Below are positions 1 to 6,461 of a stretch of DNA of 20,968 nucleotides, piece by piece. The position numbers and the translations under genes are program-made. The notes under the pieces are model-generated. The model searched no databases, had not been told where the DNA came from, and saw nothing but the letters and a program-made list of their open reading frames with translations. Position 1 is the first letter of the stretch; each line of letters opens with the position of its first letter. Origin of the DNA: an uncultured Lachnospiraceae bacterium (GTDB lineage Bacteria; Bacillota_A; Clostridia; Lachnospirales; Lachnospiraceae); contig CAMWMM010000026.1 of NCBI GenBank assembly GCA_947175285.1, positions 1 to 20,968 of the forward strand, in the 5' to 3' direction.

Positions 1-26
1 TACACTAAAATCTGCTTGATATAGGG

Positions 27-33
27 AAAGGAG
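27..33 (+). promoter_or_regulatory. Ribosome binding site of secG
   Basis: AAAGGAG lies nine bases before the secG ATG at 43 and matches the anti-Shine-Dalgarno well. The promoter is probably upstream of the window; I see no convincing -35/-10 pair in bases 1-26. Confidence 0.75.
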
Positions 34-42
34 CAGTTTTCA

Positions 43-282
43 ATGGAAGCGTTAAGGATTGTATTAACTGTTATATATATTATAATTTGTATCGCACTGG
101 TAATACTGGTATTGATGCAGGAGGGAAAGTCCGCGGGCTTGGGAGCCGTCAGCGGTGCAGCCGAAACATATTGGGGAAAGAATAAAGGCCGTTCCATGGA
201 AGGAAAGCTTGTTAAGATTTCAACAGGACTGGCAGTAGGATTTATGCTGTTGGCAATTATTCTAAACCTGAATCTTTTTTAG
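43..282 (+). CDS. secG: Preprotein translocase subunit SecG
   Basis: SecG is the small accessory subunit of the SecYEG channel in the cytoplasmic membrane and assists SecA-driven export. The 79-residue product has the family layout: a hydrophobic N-terminal helix (about residues 4-24), a conserved short loop containing LMQEGKSAGLGAVSGAAETYW (about 24-44), a basic stretch with GKNKGRSMEGKL, and a second hydrophobic helix at about 58-77. Length is normal for Gram-positive SecG. The ATG at 43 follows a strong AAAGGAG site. Its position just before rnr, smpB and ssrA is the common Bacillota arrangement and supports the call. A terminator follows immediately, so most transcripts probably end here, with some read-through possible. 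Confidence 0.95.
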   Translation: MEALRIVLTVIYIIICIALVILVLMQEGKSAGLGAVSGAAETYWGKNKGRSMEGKLVKISTGLAVGFMLLAIILNLNLF

Positions 283-291
283 ATGATGTGG

Positions 292-320
292 AAGCACTCT
301 TGTAGAAAGAGTGCTTTTTT
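292..320 (+). terminator. Intrinsic terminator after secG
   Basis: A 10-bp perfect stem (292-301 with 307-316, containing AGCACTCT and its complement AGAGTGCT) with a five-base loop is followed by a T run through 320. It sits ten bases after the secG stop and separates secG from rnr. Confidence 0.85.
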
Positions 321-364
321 ATTGCACAGAGCACGTGCGGAAAGTAGGTAAATAACAGACGCAG

Positions 365-2506
365 ATGGAAATGAATCAGGAATTATTTGAAAAAAGAAAA
401 AAGTTAATATGTGAACTCGTTGAAGATGAGATGTATGTGCCGATGAAAGAAAAAGAACTTGCTTCGTTTATGCAGGTTTCCAAAGCGGACAGGGAAGAGT
501 TTCGGCATGTGCTTGATGCGCTGTTGGCGGAGGGGAAAATAGAGATTACCGCCAAAGGGAAATATGTAAAATCAGACAGCCGTTTATTGACAGGTACTTT
601 TATCGGCAATGCCAGAGGTTTCGGTTTCGTAGAGATAGAGGGCAGAGAGGAAGATTTATATGTTCCGGAAAATATGACAAATCATGCCTTTCATCTCGAC
701 AAGGTGCAGGTGGAGTTATTGCCCGGAAAACGCGGTAAAAGGCAGGAGGCGGCTGTCTGCAAAATATTATCGCATGGTACAAGCCAGGTTGTGGGAACGT
801 ATGAGCAGTCGGCGTCTTTTGGCTTTGTGATTCCGGATAACGGAAAACTTGCTTCGGATATTTTTGTTCCCAAAGAGCGTTCTAAAGGAGCGGTAAACGG
901 GCATAAGGTAGTGGTAGAACTGACAAGTTACGGGGATGAACGCCACAAGCCGGAGGGAAAAGTGGTGGAAATCCTGGGGCATATCAATGACCCGGGAGTA
1001 GATATTATGTCGATTATCCGAGGCTTTGACCTGCCTGTTGAATTTGGGGAAAAAGTAATGAATCAGGCGGAGCGGATTCCGGATGAAATACAGGAAGCCG
1101 ATATGGCAGGGCGCATGGATTTGCGGGATGTGAAAATGGTTACGATAGACGGTGAAGATGCAAAGGATTTGGATGATGCGGTCAGCCTTTCCAAAGAAGG
1201 GGATTTGTATCATCTGGGCGTTCATATTGCGGACGTGTCCAATTATGTGCAGGAAAACTCTGCGTTAGATTGGGAGGCTTATGAGCGCGGAACGAGTGTC
1301 TATCTTGTGGACAGAGTAATTCCCATGCTGCCGCACAAACTCTCTAACGGTATCTGTTCCCTGAATCAGGGTGTGGACAGACTGGCGTTAAGCTGTCTGA
1401 TGACAATTGATGAAAAAGGAAATGTGACAGACTATCAGATAGCGGAAACGGTTATCCGTGTAGACAGAAGAATGTCTTATACGAGCGTCAAAAAGATTTT
1501 AGAAGACCATGACGAGGCGGAATGCAAAGAATATGAGACGTTAGTGCCGATGTTTGAACAGATGGAAAAGCTGGCGGCAATTTTGCGTAAAAAAAGGCAT
1601 AAGCGAGGCTCGATTGATTTTGATTTCCCGGAGAGTAAGATTTCACTGGACAAAGAGGGACATCCGATAGAGATTAAGCCTTACGAGCGGAATGTGGCAA
1701 CCAAGATAATTGAAGATTTTATGCTGATTGCCAATGAAACGGTCGCACAGCACTTTTTCTGGATGGAAATACCGTTAGTTTACCGTACTCATGACAATCC
1801 GGATCCGGAGAAAATCGCAAAGCTTTCTACATTTTTGCACAATTTCGGGTATTATATCAAAACGTCAAATGAAGAGGTGCATCCTAAAGAAATACAAAAG
1901 CTGTTAGATAAGATGGAAGGAACGCCGGAGGAGATGTTAATTAGCAGGTTAACGCTGCGCAGTATGAAACAGGCAAAATACACAGTGGAATGCAATGGGC
2001 ATTTCGGACTTGCCTGCCGCTATTACTGCCATTTTACTTCGCCTATCAGGCGTTATCCGGATTTACAGATACACAGGATTATTAAGGAGCAGTTAAGAGG
2101 GCGGCTGCAGGAGAAAAGACTTGAACATTACCAGAATAAACTGCCGATGGTGGCAAAGCATTCTTCCGAAATGGAGCGGCGTGCCGAAGAGGCGGAGCGT
2201 GAAACGGATAAACTAAAGAAAGCGGAATATATGGAGGCGCATATCGGCGAGGTTTTTAAGGGCGTCATATCAAGCATCACAAGCTGGGGCGTATACGTGG
2301 AACTGCCAAACACGGTTGAGGGTATGATACATGTATCAAAACTGCCGGGAGATTATTATGTGTATGATGAAAATGCTTATGAAATGACAGGACAGGAGAC
2401 CGGAAAAAAATATCGTCTGGGAGAACAGATTACAGTCCGGGTGGATGGTGTGGAACGCCTGACAAGAGCGATAGATTTTTCTATTCCTGATGAGGAAGCT
2501 ATTTAG
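365..2506 (+). CDS. rnr: Ribonuclease R (RNB-family 3'-5' exoribonuclease)
   Basis: RNase R is a processive 3'-to-5' exoribonuclease that can digest structured RNA. It is also the enzyme that removes defective mRNA during tmRNA rescue. The 713-residue protein has a winged-helix-like N-terminus (about 1-70), two cold-shock-type domains (from T76 with GTFIGNARGFGFVE, and from V143 with GTYEQSASFGFV), the RNB catalytic core, and a C-terminal S1 domain (G628 onward). The metal-binding acidic motif is intact: D262, D268, D270 and D271 in DGEDAKDLDDA. The C-terminal RNB signature HFTSPIRRYPDL is at 556-567. Length is typical. The start at 365 is chosen because an in-frame stop lies close upstream; its ribosome site is weak (AAAGTAGGT about 15 bases away), and ATG 371 is a possible alternative. 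Its place upstream of smpB and ssrA fits the rescue pathway. Confidence 0.96.
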   Translation: MEMNQELFEKRKKLICELVEDEMYVPMKEKELASFMQVSKADREEFRHVLDALLAEGKIEITAKGKYVKSDSRLLTGTFIGNARGFGFVEIEGREEDLYVPENMTNHAFHLDKVQVELLPGKRGKRQEAAVCKILSHGTSQVVGTYEQSASFGFVIPDNGKLASDIFVPKERSKGAVNGHKVVVELTSYGDERHKPEGKVVEILGHINDPGVDIMSIIRGFDLPVEFGEKVMNQAERIPDEIQEADMAGRMDLRDVKMVTIDGEDAKDLDDAVSLSKEGDLYHLGVHIADVSNYVQENSALDWEAYERGTSVYLVDRVIPMLPHKLSNGICSLNQGVDRLALSCLMTIDEKGNVTDYQIAETVIRVDRRMSYTSVKKILEDHDEAECKEYETLVPMFEQMEKLAAILRKKRHKRGSIDFDFPESKISLDKEGHPIEIKPYERNVATKIIEDFMLIANETVAQHFFWMEIPLVYRTHDNPDPEKIAKLSTFLHNFGYYIKTSNEEVHPKEIQKLLDKMEGTPEEMLISRLTLRSMKQAKYTVECNGHFGLACRYYCHFTSPIRRYPDLQIHRIIKEQLRGRLQEKRLEHYQNKLPMVAKHSSEMERRAEEAERETDKLKKAEYMEAHIGEVFKGVISSITSWGVYVELPNTVEGMIHVSKLPGDYYVYDENAYEMTGQETGKKYRLGEQITVRVDGVERLTRAIDFSIPDEEAI

Positions 2507-2541
2507 GCGGGATAAGAGACCCGGTGAAAGGGGGGAATATT

Positions 2542-3006
2542 ATGGCAAAGGAAGCAATGAAGTTAGTTGCCAATAACAAAAAGGCATATCATGACTTTTT
2601 CATAGAGGAAAAATATGAAACGGGTATTGCGCTGCACGGCACGGAAGTAAAGTCGCTGCGGCTTGGAAAGTGCAGTATCAAAGAGGGGTTTATCCGGATT
2701 GAAAATGGAGAAGCTTTCGTTTATGGCATGAATATCAGTCCGTATGAAAAAGGAAATATTTTTAACAAAGACCCGCTGCGTGTCAGGAAGTTATTGATGC
2801 ACAAAGCGGAAATCAGAAAACTGGCGGGAAAACTGGCGGAACAGGGTTATACTATAGTTCCATTGCAGGTATATTTTAAAGACGGCAGGGCAAAACTGGA
2901 AATCGGGCTTGCCAAAGGTAAAAAACTTTATGATAAGAGACAGGATATAGCCAAAAAAGACCAGCGCAGAGAACACGAAAGAGATTTTAAAATCAGAAAT
3001 CTCTAA
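2542..3006 (+). CDS. smpB: SsrA-binding protein SmpB
   Basis: SmpB binds the tRNA-like domain of tmRNA, delivers it to stalled ribosomes, and mimics the missing codon-anticodon helix with its C-terminal tail. The predicted 154-residue protein shows the OB-fold core with NKKAYHDFFIEEKYETGI and LHGTEVKSLRLGKCSIKEGF near the N-terminus. It ends in the basic tail (YDKRQDIAKKDQRREHERD) that becomes helical in the decoding centre. I place the start at ATG 2542, which follows an AAAGGGGG site by six bases and gives MAKEAMKL; an in-frame GTG at 2524 would add six residues but has a poorer ribosome site. The gene ends only 45 bases before the mature tmRNA, its direct RNA partner. Confidence 0.96.
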   Translation: MAKEAMKLVANNKKAYHDFFIEEKYETGIALHGTEVKSLRLGKCSIKEGFIRIENGEAFVYGMNISPYEKGNIFNKDPLRVRKLLMHKAEIRKLAGKLAEQGYTIVPLQVYFKDGRAKLEIGLAKGKKLYDKRQDIAKKDQRREHERDFKIRNL

Positions 3007-3011
3007 AAAAG

Positions 3012-3041
3012 TTACTAAAATTTGCCGATATATGGTATAAT
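3012..3041 (+). promoter_or_regulatory. Probable ssrA promoter
   Basis: A perfect TATAAT -10 box at 3036-3041 is preceded by the extended -10 dinucleotide TG at 3033-3034. A weak -35-like TTACTA lies at 3012-3017 with an 18-base spacer. The -10 ends ten bases before the predicted 5' end of mature tmRNA, so initiation could be at or very near the mature end. Confidence 0.65.
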
Positions 3042-3051
3042 AATTTCATAA

Positions 3052-3398
3052 GGGCCAGTCAAGGTTTCGACAGGGGTCTTGCAGCTGGAGAAGCTATCCG
3101 CAGGCGATGCGTTAAATCGCAAAACTAAATATAAACGCTGAAGATAATTTAGCATACGCTGCCTAATGGCAGCTGTCCGCCTTAGTGCACCTGCACATTA
3201 AGAACCGGGCATCGACTATGCAGGAAACGACACCGGCAAAGCTTTGAGCCTGTGGGCGTATTATGAAGCTACTAAACGTATTGGGGCGTCCGCCTCCTGA
3301 TACGGGAGGGAATGTGGAGTAATCCGAAACGGCAGACTATGATAGTAGAAGTACAGGGAATGGGCTTTTGGACATGGGTTCGACTCCCATCTGGTCCA
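3052..3398 (+). ncRNA. ssrA: Transfer-messenger RNA (tmRNA, SsrA)
   Basis: tmRNA rescues stalled ribosomes by acting first as an alanyl-tRNA and then as an mRNA encoding a degradation tag. The ends form a seven-pair acceptor stem: GGGCCAG (3052-3058) with CTGGTCC (3391-3397, one G-U pair). The conserved 5' segment GGTTTCGACAGGGG is present at 3063-3076. The 3' T arm is ATGGG-TTCGACT-CCCAT. The tag reading frame lies at 3137-3166. The 3' CCA is not encoded: the discriminator A at 3398 is followed by CT and a T run, so CCA must be added enzymatically. This is a standard one-piece tmRNA, not a permuted two-piece form. It directly follows smpB. Confidence 0.96.
3137..3166 (+). other. tmRNA proteolysis-tag reading frame (AEDNLAYAA)
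   Basis: From resume codon GCT at 3137 the frame reads A-E-D-N-L-A-Y-A-A and stops at TAA 3164-3166. The C-terminal Ala-Ala is the signal recognised by ClpXP-type proteases. The stop codon falls in the loop of a hairpin GCTGCC-TAAT-GGCAGC (3158-3173), as is usual for helix 5. The resume codon is inferred from position and tag pattern rather than tested. Confidence 0.85.
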
Positions 3399-3446
3399 CT
3401 TTTTTGCACACACAGCAAGTAGGGGGAAAAACTTCCCTGCTTGATT
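3399..3446 (+). terminator. Possible weak termination or processing region after ssrA
   Basis: Six Ts (3400-3405) follow the tmRNA acceptor stem directly and could make the tRNA-like end serve as a terminator. A second hairpin (3416-3424 pairing with 3435-3443, one G-T pair) follows but has no T run. I see no clear promoter between here and recJ, so recJ may depend on read-through. Confidence 0.35.
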
Positions 3447-3474
3447 AAAACGAAAGACAGAATAGGAAATCAAT

Positions 3475-5259
3475 ATGGCAAAATGGATGGTGTCAGCTAA
3501 GAGGGCTGACTTTGCAAAAATCGCGGAAAGGTTTCAGATTGACCCTGTGATTGCCCGTATTATTCGTAACAGGGATATCGTGGAAGAAGAGCAGATTGAT
3601 TTCTTTCTAAACGGCACAATAGAAGATTTACATGCACCGCGGCTGCTTTATGATATGGAGAAAGCAGTCGCTTTTATGCTGTCTAAAATAAAGGAAAATG
3701 TACCGATACGTATTATCGGGGATTATGATATTGACGGTATCTGTTCCGCATATATTCTGCTGCGCGGGCTGAAAGCATGTGGAGCAAAAGCAGATACGGT
3801 AATTCCGCATCGTATCAAAGACGGTTACGGATTAAATGACACCTTGATTGAAGATGCGCATAAAGACGGAATCAATACAATTATAACCTGTGATAACGGT
3901 ATTGCGGCGGCGCCGCAGATTGCTTATGCGAAAGAACTCGGCATAAGCGTTATTGTGACAGATCATCATGAAGTACCTTACGAGGTTATGGAAGACGGGA
4001 GTCGGAAAGAAATACTGCCTCCGGCGGAAGCTGTCATTGACCCGAAGCAGGAGAAGTGTAAGTATCCTTTTGACGGTATTTGCGGGGCAGTTGTTGCATA
4101 TAAATTTGTACAGGTTTTGATGGAGGAATATGAGAAAGAAAACGGCAGCATCCAAAGGGAAGAACTGCTGCAGGAATTGTTGGAATTTGCAGCATTTGCC
4201 ACAGTGGGCGATGTGATGGAACTGCTCGATGAGAACAGGATTTTAGTTAAGTATGGATTAAAACAGATGATACGGACTAAAAATCCCGGACTGCGGGCTT
4301 TAATAGAAGTAAACGGCATGCAGGGAAAGACTTTGTCGGCTTACCATATCGGGTTTGTATTAGGTCCCTGCCTGAATGCGACGGGCAGGCTCGATACGGC
4401 CACAAAGGCTTTGCAGATGTTAAACTGTGATGATTTTGGGGAAGCGGTTACGATTGCCGGGGAATTGAAAGAATTAAATGACAGCAGGAAAGAAATGACA
4501 AGGCAGGGAACGGAAGCGGCCATCGCTATGATAGAGGAAGGCGGACTGTGTGAGGATAAAGTGCTTGTCATCTATTTGCCGGACTGCCATGAAAGCCTTG
4601 CGGGTATCATAGCAGGGCGGATTAAAGAAAAATACCACAAGCCTGTTTTTGTATTGACAAAAGCGGAAGAGGGTGTGAAAGGTTCGGGACGTTCGATAGA
4701 GACGTATCATATGTATGAGCAGATGAGCTTGTGTAAGCATCTTTTTACCAGATACGGAGGACATAAAATGGCGGCGGGATTGTCGATGCAGGAAGAAAAT
4801 ATAGAAGAGTTCCGCAATACCCTTAACAGAAACTGCCAACTGTCCGATGAAGATTTTATAGAGAAAATTGTCATCGATGTGCCGATGCCGCTTTCTTATA
4901 TTCGTATGGATTTTGTCAGGCAGCTTCAGAAGCTTGAGCCGTTTGGAAACGGGAATCCGAAGCCTGTTTTTGCGCAAAAAAATGTATACATACGGCAGGG
5001 AAGGCTCTTAGGAAAAAATGAAAATGTAGGAAAATACCGGATTCAGGATGAACAGGGAAACTCCTATGAGATGATTTATTTCGGAGATATGGAGAAATGG
5101 CATGCTTTTTTGGAGGAGACATTCGGAAGAAAAGAACGGGAAAAGCTGTACCGTGAGGGAAGCGATACCATTGTTATTCAGATGATTTATTATCCGGATA
5201 TTAATGTCTATAAAGGGCGGGAAAGTCTGCAGATTGTTATGCACGATTACGCAAGGTGA
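3475..5259 (+). CDS. recJ: Single-stranded-DNA-specific 5'-3' exonuclease RecJ
   Basis: RecJ degrades single-stranded DNA 5' to 3' in recombinational repair, mismatch repair and fork processing. The 594-residue protein carries the DHH-superfamily motifs: DYDIDG at 83-88 (metal-binding aspartates, usually DYDADG), DHH at 163-165, NATGRLDTA in the middle region, and the DHHA1 motifs GSGRS and GGHKMAAG (428-435). The C-terminal part with LEPFGNGNPKPVF matches the RecJ OB domain. Length is close to E. coli RecJ and shorter than B. subtilis RecJ, which has an extra C-terminal region. The start at ATG 3475 follows a modest AGGAAA site. The stop is 14 bases before the pfkB start, so the two are probably co-transcribed. 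No catalytic residue appears to be missing. Confidence 0.95.
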   Translation: MAKWMVSAKRADFAKIAERFQIDPVIARIIRNRDIVEEEQIDFFLNGTIEDLHAPRLLYDMEKAVAFMLSKIKENVPIRIIGDYDIDGICSAYILLRGLKACGAKADTVIPHRIKDGYGLNDTLIEDAHKDGINTIITCDNGIAAAPQIAYAKELGISVIVTDHHEVPYEVMEDGSRKEILPPAEAVIDPKQEKCKYPFDGICGAVVAYKFVQVLMEEYEKENGSIQREELLQELLEFAAFATVGDVMELLDENRILVKYGLKQMIRTKNPGLRALIEVNGMQGKTLSAYHIGFVLGPCLNATGRLDTATKALQMLNCDDFGEAVTIAGELKELNDSRKEMTRQGTEAAIAMIEEGGLCEDKVLVIYLPDCHESLAGIIAGRIKEKYHKPVFVLTKAEEGVKGSGRSIETYHMYEQMSLCKHLFTRYGGHKMAAGLSMQEENIEEFRNTLNRNCQLSDEDFIEKIVIDVPMPLSYIRMDFVRQLQKLEPFGNGNPKPVFAQKNVYIRQGRLLGKNENVGKYRIQDEQGNSYEMIYFGDMEKWHAFLEETFGRKEREKLYREGSDTIVIQMIYYPDINVYKGRESLQIVMHDYAR

Positions 5260-5273
5260 GTGGGGGGATACTT

Positions 5274-6203
5274 ATGATACTTACAGTAACTTTAAATCCG
5301 GCGGTGGATAAAACTTATACGTCAGGGGAATTAATTACGGGGCATGTCAACAGAATGCGCACTGTGATGTCGCTTGCGGGCGGTAAGGGCGTTAACGTGA
5401 CAAGAGTACTGCGCCAGTATGATGTTCCGGTATGCGCTACAGGGTTCTTAGGCGGATATGCGGGAAGTTTTATAGAGGATGATTTGAAAGGCAGGGATGT
5501 GGCATGCCGCTTTATCCGTGTGGACGGCGAAACCAGAAGCAATATGAATATTCTGGCTGATAACGGATATGTAACGGAAATATTGGAGCCGGGACCGGAA
5601 GTTAAGAAAGAGCAGCTTGATAAATTCCTTGTGCAGTATGATAATCTGTTATCCGATTGTGAACTTGTCGTTTTGTCCGGAAGCGCAGCGAGAGGTGTGC
5701 CGGAGGATATTTATACGCTTTTGATAGAAAAAGCGCGGGAGAGAGGTATGAAAGCATTGCTTGATACAAGCGGGGAGAGCCTGCGAAGCGCTATCGGGGC
5801 AAAGCCTTATCTCATTAAACCGAATTTAAAGGAATTAGAATATATTATGGGGCATAAACTTGTTAATAGGGAGGCGGCAATAGAAGCGGCGCTTGCCATT
5901 CATGAGGAGGGGATTGCCCATGTTATCGTATCAATGGGCAAAAAAGGACTTTTGTCGGTGAGTGACGACGGCGTCTATTTTGCCAAGGCGGGAAAAGTTA
6001 CGGTATTAAATACGGTAGGCTGCGGCGACTGTGTGGTAGCTTCCTATGCCATGTCGATTTTAAAAAGCGAGCCGGTAGAGGAATCTTTGCGTAAAGCGAC
6101 TGCCATTTCAGCGTCAAATGCCACAACATTAAAAAGTGCGGATATTCCAATGGACGTAGCAGAAGAGTTATATGATAACATTACAGTAGAGAAACTAAGA
6201 TAA
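5274..6203 (+). CDS. pfkB: PfkB-family sugar-phosphate kinase (1-phosphofructokinase / tagatose-6-phosphate kinase type)
   Basis: This ATP-dependent ribokinase-superfamily enzyme most resembles FruK/LacC proteins, which phosphorylate fructose-1-phosphate or tagatose-6-phosphate to the bisphosphate. The 309-residue product begins MILTVTLNPAVDKTY, typical of the subgroup, and has the first signature GGKGVNV at 36-42. The second signature is NTVGCGDC, with the catalytic base at D252. Cysteines occupy the positions more often read as Ala and Ser in VGAGDS; the anion-hole glycines and the aspartate are kept. Start ATG 5274 has a GGGGG ribosome site; an in-frame GTG at 5256 that overlaps the recJ stop is less likely. 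No fructose PTS, lac/tagatose or DeoR-family gene is adjacent, so the exact substrate is unresolved. A strong terminator follows. Confidence 0.88.
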   Translation: MILTVTLNPAVDKTYTSGELITGHVNRMRTVMSLAGGKGVNVTRVLRQYDVPVCATGFLGGYAGSFIEDDLKGRDVACRFIRVDGETRSNMNILADNGYVTEILEPGPEVKKEQLDKFLVQYDNLLSDCELVVLSGSAARGVPEDIYTLLIEKARERGMKALLDTSGESLRSAIGAKPYLIKPNLKELEYIMGHKLVNREAAIEAALAIHEEGIAHVIVSMGKKGLLSVSDDGVYFAKAGKVTVLNTVGCGDCVVASYAMSILKSEPVEESLRKATAISASNATTLKSADIPMDVAEELYDNITVEKLR

Positions 6204-6212
6204 GGACATAAT

Positions 6213-6243
6213 GAAAAAGCCTGAGAGATTCTCAGGCTTTTTC
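6213..6243 (+). terminator. Intrinsic terminator after pfkB
   Basis: A 14-bp perfect stem (6213-6226 with 6230-6243, core GCCTGAGA/TCTCAGGC) has a three-base loop. An A run on the 5' side and a T run on the 3' side mean it could terminate in either direction. It ends the recJ-pfkB unit. Confidence 0.9.
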
Positions 6244-6263
6244 GTATTTTCTTATGAGGGGGG

Positions 6264-6287
6264 AGATAGTGAGTTGTTCAACTATCT
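6264..6287. repeat. Small inverted repeat in the murE upstream region
   Basis: AGATAGT (6264-6270) and ACTATCT (6281-6287) are perfect complements separated by ten bases, and a T-rich stretch follows. It is AT-rich and short; it could be a weak second terminator or a protein-binding site. I cannot choose between these. Confidence 0.35.
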
Positions 6288-6336
6288 TGATTTTTATCAT
6301 AGATGGGAAATGTGTCCAAATTGTGTTTTCTTTCTT

Positions 6337-6373
6337 ATAAAAATATAAACTTCTTTTAATAAAAATATAAACT
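6337..6373. repeat. Two direct 15-bp repeats, 22 bp apart, upstream of murE
   Basis: ATAAAAATATAAACT occurs exactly at 6337-6351 and again at 6359-6373. The 22-bp spacing is about two helical turns, which would place both copies on one DNA face just upstream of the candidate murE promoter. The rest of 6244-6454 is AT-rich and contains no credible gene apart from the tiny frame at 6441. Confidence 0.6.
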
Positions 6374-6395
6374 CCTATAAAGAAAATGGGAAAAG

Positions 6396-6424
6396 TTGAA
6401 AAAGAGTGCATTTCGTGTTATTTT
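6396..6424 (+). promoter_or_regulatory. Probable SigA-type promoter for murE
   Basis: TTGAAA at 6396-6401 and TATTTT at 6419-6424 are separated by 17 bases, with an extended -10 TG at 6416-6417. Initiation would be near 6431, leaving a leader of about 24 bases. The strong terminator upstream makes a promoter in this gap necessary. Confidence 0.55.
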
Positions 6425-6440
6425 ATTTAAAGAGGTTGAT

Positions 6441-6461
6441 ATGAAAGGGATGTTATGGTGA
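6441..6461 (+). other. Possible six-codon leader ORF overlapping the murE start
   Basis: ATG at 6441 follows AAAGAGG (6429-6435) by five bases and reads M-K-G-M-L-W then TGA at 6459-6461, overlapping the murE ATG at 6455 by seven bases in another frame. Translation could couple to murE, or the whole thing could be chance. Nothing in the sequence shows that it is translated. Confidence 0.25.

Noticed and set aside
322..354. Possible promoter for rnr (TTGCAC followed by TA-rich bases).
   Set aside because: No -10 box at acceptable spacing; TAGGTA matches the consensus too poorly to list.
767..1225. 152-codon minus-strand ORF opposite rnr.
   Set aside because: It lies wholly within conserved RNase R domains and shows no family motif or start signal.
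3261..3473. 70-codon minus-strand ORF covering the 3' half of tmRNA, containing WTRWESNPCP.
   Set aside because: It is the antisense of the tmRNA T arm; such frames are a known source of false hypothetical proteins. No ribosome site supports it.
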